A stretch of DNA of 64,000 bases from Aptenodytes patagonicus (taxonomy: Eukaryota; Chordata; Aves; Sphenisciformes; Spheniscidae): NCBI RefSeq assembly GCF_965638725.1, contig NC_134982.1:3286001-3350000 (forward strand), in the 5' to 3' direction. Shown piece by piece: positions 34,501 through 53,864 of the stretch; position 1 is the first letter of the stretch; each line of letters begins with the position of its first letter. Made by a program: the position numbers and the translations under genes. The notes under the pieces are model-generated. The model made no database searches. It saw only the letters and a program-made list of their open reading frames with translations, and was not told the DNA's origin.

Positions 34501-37500
34501 GGCCATGGTGTCTTTGTTTCGCAGCCAATCCTTACCCCACAAAGTCTCTCCTTCCCTCCTCAGCCTTTCAAATACAGCCCCTCTATGAACATGCTTTATA
34601 GGACCAATACTTCATAGCCCTCGATAGGTTTGCTTGCTTACAGAAGAGGCTAATCTCCATGAGGTTATGAAATCAGCTCACATGCTTCAGTGGCATTACC
34701 CACTATTGATATCCCCTTCGATCCCCGTTGAGCTCTCTTTGTTGGAGGTAACCCCCTCTCCTACTTCTTCTAAGCTGATTTCTTAGGCCACGTCATTCAA
34801 GTCCCACATCCCCATGGTATTTAGATGTAGTAAAAATGACTGGGGGGGAAATAAATGGCAGCCAGCAAGCCAACTAAACTGTCTTGACTATTAATGGTCC
34901 TGTTAGTTGCAAATTTACTTTACCACAAAGCCCCCAGCATGTAATCCTTAGATGAATGCCTTTGATTGTGAGGGAATATTTACAGCTGACCCTGCCAGCA
35001 GCCTGCAGACCTGCAATGGGCCTCCTGTCCCACATTAAATCCGCTGGCATCTGTTCCTAGGTTCTTATCAAGCACATGCTCTGTTGGTGCAGTGTTTGGG
35101 CTGTAGCGCTCGTGGATACGGTGGGCCTTGAAGAATAAATCCCCGCATTCCTGCAAAATGCTAATTCTTGTGAACGTTGTCACACAGGGAGGAACGTTAC
35201 AGTGTGTACCTGCCTCCGGGCATCGCCATCCGCAGGGAGGTTTCCAGAAGCCTTTGATCCCTGCCAGCCGCCCCCTCCCCGTGGCAGGTCCCTGGTCCTG
35301 CTGCTGGACCACCCTTCACCAAGGACAAGCAGCTTCTTGGCCACTCTTTGTTGTGCCATTTTCCCAGACGTGCCTGAGTGACATGAAGTGATTTTTATGA
35401 TGGTTTTTATCTCTTTTCACCCCTGCCCATGCCTTGCATTAGTCCCCAGGTTGCTCTGACTGAGCGTGGTGTTCTTGCAGAGACCCTCAGGTGATCTTAC
35501 CCCATCTCCAGCCACAGCAGAGCTGTGCAGGAGCACAGGCTGAAAGCCGGCGAGAGCTCAGTGTGTCCTGACGCCTATTCCCTGTGTCCAAGCGGACAAG
35601 TGTAGTTCAGCGGCTTGTCATTCCCAGCACGTCCCGTGGTACATGAGACGGATCCATGAGACGCTTGGCTGCTTTGTGTCGGACAGAAGACCCAGTGGTG
35701 GGCGGCGGGCCTGCTCCATCCACTCTGCAGACAAGGATGTCTTTAGGCCTGTGCCGAGGAATGACGTGTATTTTCTCTCTTCTTATGCCTTTACCCAAAG
35801 CCCACGCTTTTCCATCCAAGCTGTATGAATGCTGAGCATGTTTGGGCTTGAACATGGACTTGGATCCGAGCCCATTGGCGGTGCAGAGGTGTCGTGGCTG
35901 GCCAGGGGGATGTTTGCTTCTGCTCCTTTCTGCGGTCCTATTTGGGTGAGGGATTGGAGAAACGTCTCAGAAGTTCGTGATCACTTGACCCTTCAGATGG
36001 TGGATGGTGAGCCCCCAGCGGCGCTTTCTGCCTTAGCTCTCCTGCATCCAGCAAAGGGAAAAGATTAAACATAATAAATTACTAACACTGCTTCCCTGCC
36101 TTTTTTGTAAGTGGAGCCTGGAGCTGCTAGAGAGTCCAGAGAGGAGTTTGGGGGACGGTTGTTTGGTTTAGGGATTCCTTCAGAGTGGATATCCTTATCC
36201 ACGTGCTTTTTCTTCAAACCTGCAGGAATATTTGGCTCAAGTCTGGAGTGGATGTGGTAGCACCATGAGTGAGAGGTACTCGGCACTCAGCTGGACTGCA
36301 GCTCGAGAGGAGACCGTAAGAACTGGCAGAGCAGGCACTGGCTCTCCTGCCTGCTTAGAGGGGTCTGTCCGACCGGGGCACAGCTCTGTCTTTGGGCTCA
36401 TTTCTGGTAATTAGCAGCTAAATGATCTCGCAAGTTGGCATTTTGGCAGAATAATTAGAAAGCTGATAGCTCCTCCTTCTCCAAAAACTTCCCAGACTAA
36501 ACCCCAAACCAGCCGTCTAGAGCTTCGTTTTCAGCACTCCTAAATCCACTTTAAATTTATCTCAGTGGCACTGAGGCTTTCGAAGCTGATCCTGTAAATG
36601 TGGATGGACACCAAAATGAGGAAGCTCTGAGCATGCCACTCAACTTCCCAGTGCCTACAGGAAAGAAAATGAGTTATCTGTTAAAACCAATTAATTTGTT
36701 ACTTAGTTTAGCAAAGCCCTATAAAAACACATAATGTTAGTTCTCATCATTATTGCTAATTTGCACCCGAGCTTTACGGTTGCAAATCCCAGATAATTCT
36801 TTCTTCCTGGGCTGTGTTGGGTCAGACGGCTCATGCACGTTCATCCTCTCTTTGTGGTCCCGATTGCTGACTTGGCTGGTGTTTAGGAGGTCCTTTGGCA
36901 GTATTTTACTGTGATTCACATTAAAGAGGAATGGTATTTTGAACCACAAACATAGACTTTATGCACTATCTTCTGTTTTTCAGAAAAAGTGTGACAAACA
37001 GTTTGGGGCACAGAAATGAGCAGCACAAGGTGGTGCTGTGTATCAGCGAGGCCGGTATCATTTGTTCTCCAGCGCCCCGTTTTTCATTTACCCTCTCCTT
37101 TGAACCCTTTGCCTTCTCAAATCTGAGCAGGGCGTAGCGCTGGGATCTGCCTGAGACAGGGGAAAGCCTCGAGCTATCCTTGGAGATACGTGAAGTCTCC
37201 TGCTGTCCTCAGATGTTGGTTTTACTTATACCGACAATATTATTCATTTCATTTTTCACCAGCTTGCACATTTTACTTTGAGAACCCATCAGTTATCCCA
37301 TCCCTGAATCCAGTCTCGTTCCTCGGTGTCTCAGTGAAAAGGACATCTATCACATGTGGTTACAGTGTGTGCAATATGAGATGGGAAAGAATGAGATGTC
37401 CCTGAGGATGCTGGTCCCCCACCGGGCTCTGCTTCACCCTCTGGCCATTTATTCCTAATTGCCTAACTTCTCCCATTTATTGTGTTTGTTGAGTGTGTGG

Positions 37501-37696
37501 ATCTTATTAGGAAGAGTCAGTGGCTCTGTAATTAATTAAGAAAAGCTTGGGGCATTTCTTGGTACTTTGTAGTCGTGTTCCTGCTTGTGATGTACAGGCA
37601 TTGCTGATGCTCATCCCAGGAACTCCCAGTCCAAGGACAGACAGGCAGAGAGACAAAGGTCAGGGCACAGGAAAAACAAGAGGGCTTTTCTGTACA
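31558..37696. other. Intergenic between LIPG and RPL17
   Basis: No exon recognised. It contains a G24 run at 32105-32128. Open frames of up to 214 codons, such as 31516-32160, run through the CR1 fragment and the G-run and are not credible genes. Distal regulatory elements of LIPG or RPL17 could lie here, but none is identifiable by eye. Confidence 0.5.
32105..32128. repeat. G24 homopolymer
   Basis: Twenty-four consecutive G on the plus strand. Confidence 0.85.
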
Positions 37697-38331
37697 GGTC
37701 AGTTATATCCTGGGCTGCATCACCAGCAGCGTGGCCAGCAGGGCGAGGGAGGGGATTCTGCCCCTCTGCTCTGCTCTGCTGAGACCCCACCTGGAGCACT
37801 GCGTCCAGCTCTGGGGACCTCAGCATAAGAAAGACACGGACCTGTTGGAGCAGGTCCAGAAGAGGGTCACGAAAATGATCAGGGGGATGGAACACCTCTC
37901 CTATGAGGACAGGCTGGGAGAGTTGGGGTTGTCCAGCCTGGAGAAGAGAAGGCTCCGGGGAGACCTTATTGCGGCCTGTCAGTACTTCAAGGGGGCTTAT
38001 AAGAAAGATGGGGACAGACTTTTTAGCAGGGCCTGTTGCAATAGGACAAGGGGAAATGGTTTTAAACGAAAAGAGGGGAGATTCAGACTAGACAGAAGGA
38101 AGAATTTTTTTACGCTGAGGGTGGTGAAGCACTGGCCCAGGTTGCCCAGAGAGGGGGTGGATGCCCCATCCCTGGAAACATTCCAGGTCAGGTTGGACGG
38201 GGCTCTGAGCAACCTGATCTAGTTGAAGATGTCCCTGCCCACGGCGGTGGGGTTGGACTAGATGGCCTTTAGAGGTCCCTTCCAACCCAAACCATTCTGT
38301 GACTCTATTCTATGATTCTACAATTCTATGA
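37697..38331 (+). repeat. CR1 LINE 3' region with ORF2 C-terminal remnant
   Basis: About 630 bases of CR1, the largest copy in the window. It keeps an uninterrupted frame (37731-38222, about 163 codons). The frame includes [43 protein letters not shown] and RTRGNGFKRKEGRFRLD, the conserved C-terminal end of CR1 ORF2. The 3' UTR ends GGTCCCTTCCAACCC and ATTCTATGATTCT-type repeats. It is 5'-truncated, as usual for CR1, and lacks the endonuclease and reverse-transcriptase domains, so it is not mobile. Confidence 0.93.
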
Positions 38332-39600
38332 TATGCTTCGCAGAGCAAGGGTGATATTTTCTAAGCAGAGCACGACGTAGGAGGTGTGAGCAGAGACCTG
38401 ACGGGCAGGCAGGAGAGGGGAGCAGTGGCAGCAGACCTGCCTGGTCTGGGATATGGGTGCAGGATCCCACTAACCACCTCCCCGCGCGTAACGCTCCCTC
38501 CTTCCATTTGCAATGCAACTCCACGGCCTCTGCCTCCCGTCCCGTGACCAGGCAGTCGGCGTCGCGTCCCCCGCACGCTGCAGGTCCAGCACCTGACTGA
38601 GTCACGGGGTGGCCGATGGCCGCCGGGACGGGGTGGGAGCTGGAGGTGTGCTACCTAGCGGGGCCCCGCGTTCAGCCGATGCCTGCCGCAGCCTTGCCCG
38701 GCGGTCCCTGCCCATCAGATGACCTTCCCGAGCACCGGCATGTGACTGGGCCATGCACGCTGGAAAAGACCATGCGGAGCGGAGAGGTTGGAGAGGGGGA
38801 GGGCGGCTCAGCTAGAGAGGATTAGTAAGCGTGAACAGATAGGGAAAGCTTTGAAAGAGGGGGCTTGTGTCAGAGTTGTTGCAATAGCGAAGGGGGAGGT
38901 AGGTGGGTGATTGGAAGAGGGAGGGAAGGAGCGAGCCAGGAGGGAGGGATGACCTCAGAGGTGACATTTGGGATCAAAGTGGGGAAGTCTGCGTCTTGTG
39001 GAGAGGAAGATGCTTGCAATCGTCAGAGCAGGAGGGAGCTCTGTAAGAATAGGAAGGAACGAACACAGAAACCACGCGCTGGGATGTTAAACGAAGATGC
39101 TGGAAGGGTTGCTACAGACATTAAGTTTGGACAAGAGTAGCTGTTCAGGGCTGTAGCTTCTTGCCGTGCCATGAACAGAACCCTGTCTGCCGGCTGAAAC
39201 TTCTGCACAGGTTGTCTCAACAGGCATCATCCAACCTTGCTTCTCAGGCTCTGAGCAGATCTCTGCCTTGGTTGAGAACAGAGAGGGCTGCAGGGGTGAC
39301 AAACACCGGTCCTGCCTGCAAGGACCATTCCTGCCCCAGGTCCCTCCGTGCTGTGTCTGCCAGCAGGGAGGTGGAGGTGCAGAAGCCCCTGGGAGAGAAG
39401 AACAGGTTTGATTGTGGTTTATCAGCCGATCCAGAGGTGCTCTTGAACAAGGCAGCCAGAGAAAGACAGAGCAGATAATAACAGAGGAGACGAGGGGACT
39501 TCTTTGGTCCATTTCGGTTAGGAGATGTAATGCGACAAATGGATGGAGTCTGAGGCTGTGTTTTGTAGTACAGGGCACACTCAGCTTTAGAAATGTTGGA
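38332..39600. other. Intergenic, nothing recognised
   Basis: A modestly GC-rich patch at 38540-38720, then purine-rich sequence. No exon or family resemblance seen. Confidence 0.5.
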
Positions 39601-39812
39601 AGGATTCACAGATCAAGAAGAGTTGAGGTTAGAAGGGGCCAGTGGAGATCGTCTAGAGCAGCCCCCCTGCAGCTCAAAGCAGAGTCAGCTGGAGCTGGTC
39701 GCCCAGGATATTGTCCAGATGGTTTTTTTAATACTTCCAAGGATGGAGACTCCGCAACCTCTCTGGGCCACCTGTTCCAGGGTTCAACCATCCTGACAGT
39801 AAAAAAAGTTGG
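39601..39812 (-). repeat. CR1 LINE fragment, minus orientation, old
   Basis: Complement of a CR1 3' end: GGATTCACAGATCAAG, GGTTAGAAGGGGCC, GGAGATCGTCTAGAGCAG, GGAGACTCCGCAACCTCTCTGG, and CTGACAGTAAAAAAAGTT. It is clearly more diverged than the copies at 31 and 46 kb. Confidence 0.88.
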
Positions 39813-42800
39813 ATGTTTAAACTGAATTTCCCATATTTTAATTTGTGCCTAAATTGTGGGTGAAAATTGTGGGCAATATCCCTGATTCCAGGGATATTTT
39901 TGGTTTCATGAACCAAAAACACATTTAAAGCAGTACTTCTCGGTTATGAGCCAGACAGCTTAGAGCAAATGTAAGCCCAGGATTTAATTTATCCCAAATA
40001 GTGTTTATGATCAGGCACTTACATGATGTCTTTATTTACTGCCTTACTCGTCAAGGCGATTGGCTGGTCCATTTCTGGCAATTAAAGCCACGAACAAGCA
40101 GTCATAGACCTGCACAACCTGCGTAAATGGTTTGCTGGCAAGAAATACACTGAATAAACACAAACTTCAGCTACAAGGTTATTTAATCACAAACATCGGA
40201 AACTTATTTTACCGGTGACTTCCTGCTAGCTGGGTGTGCAGGGGGTGGACGAACCCGTTGCTCTAGGACAACGCGCCAAAAATGTTGAGTATTAAGACAG
40301 TATCACCGATTGCTGTGGTTTTTTTGTTTAGACCACGCTCCCGGCTGGCTGGTCACCAGCAGCGCGGGGAAGGCGCTGTACCTGCTGTGTCACGCTTCAG
40401 CAGTGGTGACGGTAAGGACAGATACTCAGCTGTCATGACGCCGAGCTCCCTTGGCCGTTTCCTCACCCCTGGATTGGGTACAGCACATACACGACAGAAA
40501 TAAATAGACTGCGTAGCTAACCTCTTCTTGTAAAGAATTGCCTGTGTTTTAGAAGGATTCACAGGGAATCAAAAGCATTCCAGTTATTCACGGGTTTTAG
40601 GTGTTACACTTACGATGTGATGATTTATGTACGTACACATACATACCTACATATACACATACATATATTTAAAAAAATACCTATTTTTATACATATATCT
40701 CTGCTTAAGTAAGAAACTTTTGCCCCCCTATGGAAGCATCTCTTCTTAAAAATCACAGGGAGGAATATATAACATAATCGAGCTCTTCAAGTGACCAAGA
40801 CAGAATTACTGATGCAGAGCAAAACTCCTATAGTGTCTTGTCCTGCTGACGATGGTCAGTCCATCATCTGGAGATGCCTTTCCTCCTTTCCCAGGCCCGC
40901 GGATCTTGCTCCTGGGACTCACTGCCTGGGTCAGTAGATTTTAGGATGCGGTTGTGGAGAGCGGCTTAGCTGGAGAACTCACCTACGACGTGTCCAAATG
41001 CCGCTGTTTTGCTGACCGTGGGAGGAAAAGGCAAACAATGGGAGCGAGCTGTGCCTCTGGAGGAGCCACACGTCTGGGAGGAGGAGTGCAGGAGTCCATA
41101 GGCTGGTGCAGAAGGTGCAGGCAGCTGCCTGAAGGCTGGAAAGCTTCAGTGTTTCCAGCATTCAAGCTGGTTTCAATTTAAAATGTCTTTGTCTTCAAGA
41201 TTTTCTGCTTAACCGTTAGGACAAGCAACCCATTTGTATGTAATTTTGTGAATGACAGCTAATATCCCCACATAACCCTTGGGCTGCAAAAACTGGGTCT
41301 GTAAGATAAACACCAAGAAATCTCCAAAAAAGTTTGAGGAATTGGATTCCATTCCTGTGCAACGAACAGGTCAAAACCCCCTCCTACAGCACGGCGGACA
41401 CGCAGTGTGTTTTAGCGAGCCAGGGTTAAGCTTGGCCAATCAATCAGCCCCAATGGATCTCTCTGTCACGAGGATTTCAGCACCGACCCTCCCGTCGCTC
41501 CACCTGCCCCTCTGTTAGAAATTACTGCCTTCAGGAAGGGTGGCAGAGGCAGATGTGTGCCTGAGCCGACAGCCAGGCACTCGAGCTGCGACAGAGTAGG
41601 AGCTGAAAGTAATGCCTTGGCCTCTGAACCGGCTGGCTGAGGGCAGGTACAGGTTTGCTTCTGTCACTCCTGCTGTGGCAGTGGTTGAACTCCAGCAGAG
41701 CTGCTGGAAGGTGAGCAGGGGGGAGTCCTACGGCTGGAAGCGAGCTCTCTTTTTGGCACTGAGCAGCCATGCCTTTAGCTCCAGTCCTGCCGTGAAACCA
41801 TAGCCCCGGCCAGTCTCGGAGCTCACCTCTCCCTCTGGCCAGGAAGGACGGTGGCTATCGAGGGCGTTGACTGATTGGCACTTAGGATGACATTCGGCTT
41901 GGCAATTCCAGTAGGACTGATAAGGCCGCTTGTTTATTCACAGCTAAATCCACAAAAGGACTTACGTGAATCAACATTCCTGCGCCAGTACGCTCTTCCA
42001 CGGCATGTTAACGGGTGCAGCCCCCTTCCAGCCTCAGGAGCAGGTTCAGAGGAGAGGCGTGAAGCCAACGCATTGCAGGCTGCTCAGCAGAAAACCTGCA
42101 GCAGGAAGGGTGGGAACATCTTTGCCACAGAATAGCCTCTGGCCTCCTGGTTAGGACGCGGCTTTGATACCTCTCAAGGGAAGGAAATTGAAAGTGGGTC
42201 TCCCACATCCTGGGAGTGTGCTGTGGCCACCACGCTGCTGGGTTAAGATGGGCACTACCGCTTTCTGGAGGTTTCTGCCTCAGGAGATGGTAGAAACCTT
42301 TGCTGCCCTTGCGATGAGCCCTTCGCGGGAGGATGCTACCAGCAGGAGCTTCCAGAGCACAAAGTAGAGGAACAGTTCAGGTCTGAACACAGTTGGATCT
42401 TTGCTTTCAATGCCTGATGAGAGAGGGGGGTCTTCCTGGGCACGCACAACACAATCACCAGGGCTGGGTGGTATGAACCGGGGAGCTAAGAGGGAGCGTC
42501 AGGTAAAAATCCTATGAATTGAGATTCCAGTAGGATTAGGAGGCAGCTGCCTCCTGCGCAGGAGTTTTCAGGAACATGATTTTGGACTTACGTGCCTAAA
42601 TTTTCTGCTTAGGATGCAAAAGCTCTTTTCGAGTCAGCTCACACAAGCTAAATATCCAAGGCAGCTGGTGCACTGGGGGAAATAATCTGGGTAAATCTCA
42701 ACAAGGGCACATGCTCAGCTGCCTCAGCCCTGATCTCAGCACCAGATACGTGCTAGGCTGCCTCTGAGAGCAGTTGTTAACCTCCCAATAAAGATGAAAA

Positions 42801-44380
42801 CATGCACCTCGTTTCCTGACGCCATTCGCAGAAGCTCCTACTTCTACACTTCCACCACTGCAAGCCCTCAGCAGCTGATCATAAACAGTTCCACGTGTCG
42901 GTGAAACAGAAAACGTAAGTAACAGAAAACGCGCCCTGTTTGTTTTGGAGTTGACTGATGAACACAATGACCATGTGATAATTCCCACCATGTGTCAACT
43001 ACTTAAGTTTCACCTCTCTCTCCCAGCGTTCTCTGAATGTCTTCTTGCTTCTGTGCTCTGCTGCTAAGAAGCAGCAGCGTGTAAAGCTGCTTCCCATGGA
43101 AATGCCGGTTTCCTCCGCCAGCACTGGTTTCCTACATGCAGGCAGGTGCGGAGGGGAGGGCAGAAACGACGAAGGAGGAGGGAGGGCTGTGAGAGGAGAT
43201 TCCCACAATACGGTGGGGAAGGCCATGGACGTGCTCGAGGACCTCAGCTTTCGCTAGTTTTTATCTATTGCATCTGGAAACTTAGTGCTCCTGGAAATAC
43301 TACTGTTCTTGTTCCATAGGAAGGAGAACTGAAACACTAAGAAGGTGTTGGAAGTCATCGCCGAGATCTCTTTTTACATATTTATTGCTTCCTCGAAGTC
43401 ACGAGACCCCAGAGAGGACACTTTTCCTTGTCTGTTTATTTTTCTCTAGTAACTCTTGGCTTAGAAAGGCTGTCATGCATGTATTTTGGCGGTGCTAATC
43501 CTCCTTCGCATTACCACTGTTCTGAGCTGGTTGTGTGTATTGAGGTGCTGAGTGGCTCCTAATCCCATGGACGATGACGGAAGTGCTAATTGGTGAAAAC
43601 GGATCTTGAGTATCTCAAAATAAGTATCCGTGACCGAAAGCTAGTGTGTGTGCTTGTGAGCGTGGGCCGCTAACTCTTTTTTTCATGGGAACCTTGTATA
43701 TAAAAAGAAGAAATAATATTTGCCCGCATCCCAGCAGGTTTCCCTGCTTTGAGATTGATGCTTAAAAGTTACTTGGAGACTTTGCAGAAAGCTTCTCCTT
43801 GAAAGCAAAGTAAAAGGCACCTTTTAAGGCAGGTGAATGGAGAGCTGCAGTCAAAATTAGAGCTCTACAGTTTCCAGCCATGTAAATACTTGCGACAGTT
43901 CAAATATTTTCCTCTTCCCATCTGGGTGAGATCCTATCTTCAAAGCTTTGGGGTTTTTTAGCGCTAAACAAGAGATCCAAAACCAGCCTCCTGGTCAGAG
44001 CATTTTCACGGGCAGCAAGTTCTCGCTCTGCTCTGCTTATTTCTAAACGCAGAGTTGAACCCGGACTCTCTCGTGCCGGGGAGGTGCCTGGACACCAGAC
44101 TACTGGCCGCTCAGGAAGATGCGTCTCTTTTTTCCCCACTCTGTCAAACTTTTCCCGATGAGCCTTTTGCTGTAGCTGGGTACCACCTTCAGGAAATAAC
44201 TCTGGTTTTATTGAACGGCTGCTTTGTCCAATTTCCCAAGCAGTTCTAGCTGCAAACGCAGCCTAAAATGGGGGGGGGGAAAAAAAATCTTTTAAGAAGT
44301 TTGTTTTTTTTTTTTTTAAATAACGGTGCAGTAAGTACCAGCTGCAATTCATAAACACGAATCTCTCCGGTCCCACCGCT
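39813..44380. other. Intergenic upstream of RPL17
   Basis: No gene recognised. An AC/AT-rich simple-sequence patch lies at about 40628-40702. Confidence 0.5.
40628..40702. repeat. AT/AC-rich microsatellite-like tract
   Basis: Degenerate TACATA/TATACA repeats ending in TATTTTTATACATATAT. Not a perfect array. Confidence 0.6.
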
Positions 44381-44393
44381 TGGGCACCCCCGC

Positions 44394-44418
44394 GGTGCGG
44401 TGCGGTGCGGTGCGGTGC
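44394..44418. repeat. (GGTGC)5 pentanucleotide repeat
   Basis: Five exact tandem copies of GGTGC at the edge of the RPL17 CpG island. Confidence 0.85.
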
Positions 44419-44940
44419 GCTCCGCTCCTCTCTGTTCTCCTCCTGAGCCGCCACCTAGCCGCAGCCCTCCGCCTCGCTCCTTGCTCTCAGCTGACTTCGG
44501 GTCCGCCGCCAGGGCCGGCCCCGAGCTGAGGGGTTAATGAAATCGGGCCCGGGCTCCGACGGCAGTCTTTCCCGAGGAAGAGAGGCCTCTTCCCCGCACA
44601 GCACGGCACCTGGCGGGGCTAACCCCCTCAGGGCGGCGGGCCCGGCGCCATTTCGCGAGGCGGGGGGGGGTAGGCCTCGGGCTGCCGGGGAGCGCCGCGG
44701 GGGTGCGCGTCCGGCACCCAGGCTCCCGCCTCCCGCACACGGACACGAGGACGGCGGCTGGCGCGCACGGACGTTTTAGTTTCACCCCTCGGGCTCGCAG
44801 GCCGGGCTGACGCCGCCCTGACCGGCCACTCGCCCCCTCCCGCCGCCGCCGCGCGTTTGTCGACGGTCCCTGCGGCGCCCTTCGCCCCGCGCTCGGCGCG
44901 GCACCTCCGCGACGCTCCCTGACCGAAATCCCGGCCGGGC

Positions 44941-44950
44941 TCTCGCGAGA
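44941..44950. promoter_or_regulatory. TCTCGCGAGA promoter palindrome
   Basis: Exact 10-base palindrome known in TATA-less vertebrate housekeeping and ribosomal-protein promoters and bound by BANP when unmethylated. Its position just upstream of the TOP tract fits a core activator site. Confidence 0.85.
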
Positions 44951-44983
44951 GCGGGCGGCTCTCCCGCCTCCCGGCGTGCCCTG

Positions 44984-45012
44984 CTCTTCCTCTTCCCCGC
45001 CGCCGCCCTGAG
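44984..45012 (+). other. RPL17: RPL17 untranslated exon 1 with 5' TOP tract
   Basis: C44984 opens a 15-base pyrimidine run (CTCTTCCTCTTCCCC), a 5' terminal oligopyrimidine tract. The exon ends CCCTGAG before the donor GTGAGG at 45013. The exact start base is inferred. Confidence 0.7.
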
Positions 45013-45235
45013 GTGAGGGAGCCATGGCGGCCGGGGAGCGGTCCCAATCCGGCCCCATCCTGCCCGGGGGCCCCCCGGGGAGGCGATGAGGGGGCGAGGG
45101 CTCGGTCCGTCTCGCCGGACGCCCTCGGTATTTGCGGGGCTGGCGCGGGGGAGGACGGGCAGGGGACGGAGATGGGGGAGCACGGGGGGCGGCTGGCGGG
45201 TGTGAGGTGGAAGCGGGCCCTAGGGGGAGGCCGTG

Positions 45236-45305
45236 GCTGCGGTGATGACTTTCTTAGGACACCTTTGGATTTAACCGTGAAAAGAAAGCGTAATTTCTGA
45301 GCAGC
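45236..45305 (+). ncRNA. SNORD58: Box C/D snoRNA, SNORD58 (U58) family, copy 1
   Basis: Intron 1 of RPL17. C box TGATGA at 45243-45248 and D box CTGA at 45297-45300 are flanked by a perfect 5-bp terminal stem, GCTGC (45236-45240) with GCAGC (45301-45305). Internal TTAGGACACCTTTGGAT is the U58 guide segment, shared with copy 2. The family directs 2'-O-methylation of 28S rRNA. Human RPL17 introns also host SNORD58 copies. Confidence 0.93.
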
Positions 45306-45415
45306 TCCTTCAGCTCGCTGTCGGCAGTAAGGTAAACAATCCGGGTCGTGCGTGTCTGTGTTGGAAGCTTAACATGGGGGGTTTTTAATGGCTTTTTTGC
45401 AGTTGAGCTCCAAAA

Positions 45416-49124
<3,709 letters not shown>

Positions 49125-49147
49125 GTCTGACCCAGCAGATGTACTTA

Positions 49148-49153
49148 AATAAA
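49148..49153 (+). terminator. RPL17: RPL17 poly(A) signal AATAAA
   Basis: AATAAA 24 bases after the stop codon, giving the very short 3'UTR typical of ribosomal protein messages. Confidence 0.9.
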
Positions 49154-49534
49154 ATTAAGAGGTTACGATTTGTTGTGCTTTTTCAAGGCGTTGGCTGCCC
49201 CGGGGTCTGCTCGGCCGCCTGGGCCACCAGCGCGGGGCTGGGGGGGGGCGGCCAGTGGCCCCGGGCGGCCGGCGCCGCGACCCAAAAGCGCCTTGCCTCC
49301 CCGCCGGTGCCTCTCACGGCCAAACCGAGATAGCCTCAGCCCCGCGGGGGGGGGGGTTTGTTCCTCCTTACCCCGCCGTCCTTGCCGGGGCGGGAGCCGG
49401 GGCTGGGGGGGGCCGGGCCCGGCGGAGCGCGGCCCGGGGACCGCTGGGCGGTAAGGCGGGGGCGGGGCGCGGACCGCGTGACGCGGAGGCCGCCTTCTCC
49501 TATTGGCGTCCGCCGTGCGCGTCAGCCGGAAGCG

Positions 49535-49605
49535 CGGGGGCCGTTTCCGGTGCGGCGGAGAAGGCTGCGGCGGCCGGTAACGGCGTTGGGTCGCTGCCGG
49601 CTGAG
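49535..49605 (+). other. C18orf32 untranslated exon 1 (approximate start)
   Basis: Sequence after the ETS motifs ends CGGCTGAG before a strong donor GTGAGCG at 49606. No coding start is used here. The 5' end is inferred from the motif positions. Confidence 0.6.
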
Positions 49606-52745
<3,140 letters not shown>

Positions 52746-52841
52746 AGGAATTCATTCCTAAGGATTTTATTCCCTTGTGTCCGATATGAACTAGGGACGT
52801 TTCTCTCACTTTGAGACTTTTTTCTTTGCACATTTTAGCTG

Positions 52842-52847
52842 AATAAA
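52842..52847 (+). terminator. C18orf32: C18orf32 poly(A) signal AATAAA
   Basis: AATAAA 97 bases after the stop codon, followed by a GT-rich stretch (GAGGGTCTCTTTTG). Confidence 0.85.
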
Positions 52848-53838
52848 AACCCTTATCACTTACAGGAGAGGGTCTCTTTTGCCACTAAAATGGCAGCTAG
52901 CACATTTCCTAATTTAAAATGTTTGAAAACCGAAGTTCTTTGTTTTCCTCACTGGAACTACTTTTCATCTATCATCTGTTTGGTGTGATTAGAGTTTAGG
53001 TTAAATAACTTATGAATAAATCTAGCTTTGGAAGGTAAATGTGTCTTAGCGTCTTAGTTTCACTAACTGCTAGTGCGATACTTCAGGCTTTCACCTTAAA
53101 AGCTATAGCTATTCTTGACCTTGCTAAAGAACTGTGAATTGCATTGTGGCAACATAAACGTCATGGTTAAAGGATGAAGAATATAGGTTTTTCATGACAA
53201 ACCTGTGGCTGAGCCAAAGGAGTTATGCTATATGCAAAATTTACTTAGCTTGCTGAAGGCACAAAGTCTTGATTTGATACTTCCATTAATTATTTACCTT
53301 GAAACATTGTGCCTTTCTTTCCTGAAGCGGAGCAGCAGGGGCATGATGCAAGAGAACTGTTGCTTTATATTCTGTTGCAGTGATTTAAAAATGGTGCAGT
53401 TTTGTCTTTAAAAAACAGAAAAATCCAACTAAAATCTCTTTAACGCGCTTGTGTAATTTGAATTATAATAAACCAGGATTTTATTTAAAAATAAGCTGCT
53501 TCATACAATTGTTCTTAGGCTTCTGAGCTATAAATATTTAGAGTGGTAACAAAATCTATGAAAACCTGTAGACAGGCCCCAGGCAGAAGGAGGTCATAAA
53601 ACTACTGACTTCATGATAAAGAAAGTGAGCTCGGAAAGTCCAGTGTTGCCTTCCTCCTGGGAAGATGCGTTCTGGTACCGACTTGCATCCCAACACGATA
53701 GCGCAGTTGTGAAGCGTTTTAGATGCCCCTGTGCTTTGTCCTCCCTGCCAAACCAGAGAGCTCTTGAAAAACATCGAAACTATTCCAGAAATTTTGGATT
53801 GCTATTTAGGATTTACCATTTTTCCCAAAGTCCTACCT

Positions 53839-53864
53839 AAGGTATGCCTAAAAAGGCATACCTT
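53839..53864. other. Perfect 10-bp hairpin with T-rich tail
   Basis: AAGGTATGCC and GGCATACCTT with a six-base TAAAAA loop, followed by T-rich sequence. Confidence 0.7.

Larger units (their letters stand above)
44390..45260. promoter_or_regulatory. CpG-island promoter of RPL17
   Basis: Dense CpG block ending in the RPL17 first exon. The palindrome TCTCGCGAGA at 44941-44950 lies about 34 bases upstream of a pyrimidine tract beginning at C44984, the likely TOP transcription start. No TATA box is seen, as is normal for ribosomal protein genes. Confidence 0.8.

Noticed and set aside
44534-45183. Minus-strand open frames of 133-174 codons at the RPL17 promoter
   Set aside because: Arginine/proline/alanine-rich shadows of the CpG island, with no homology.
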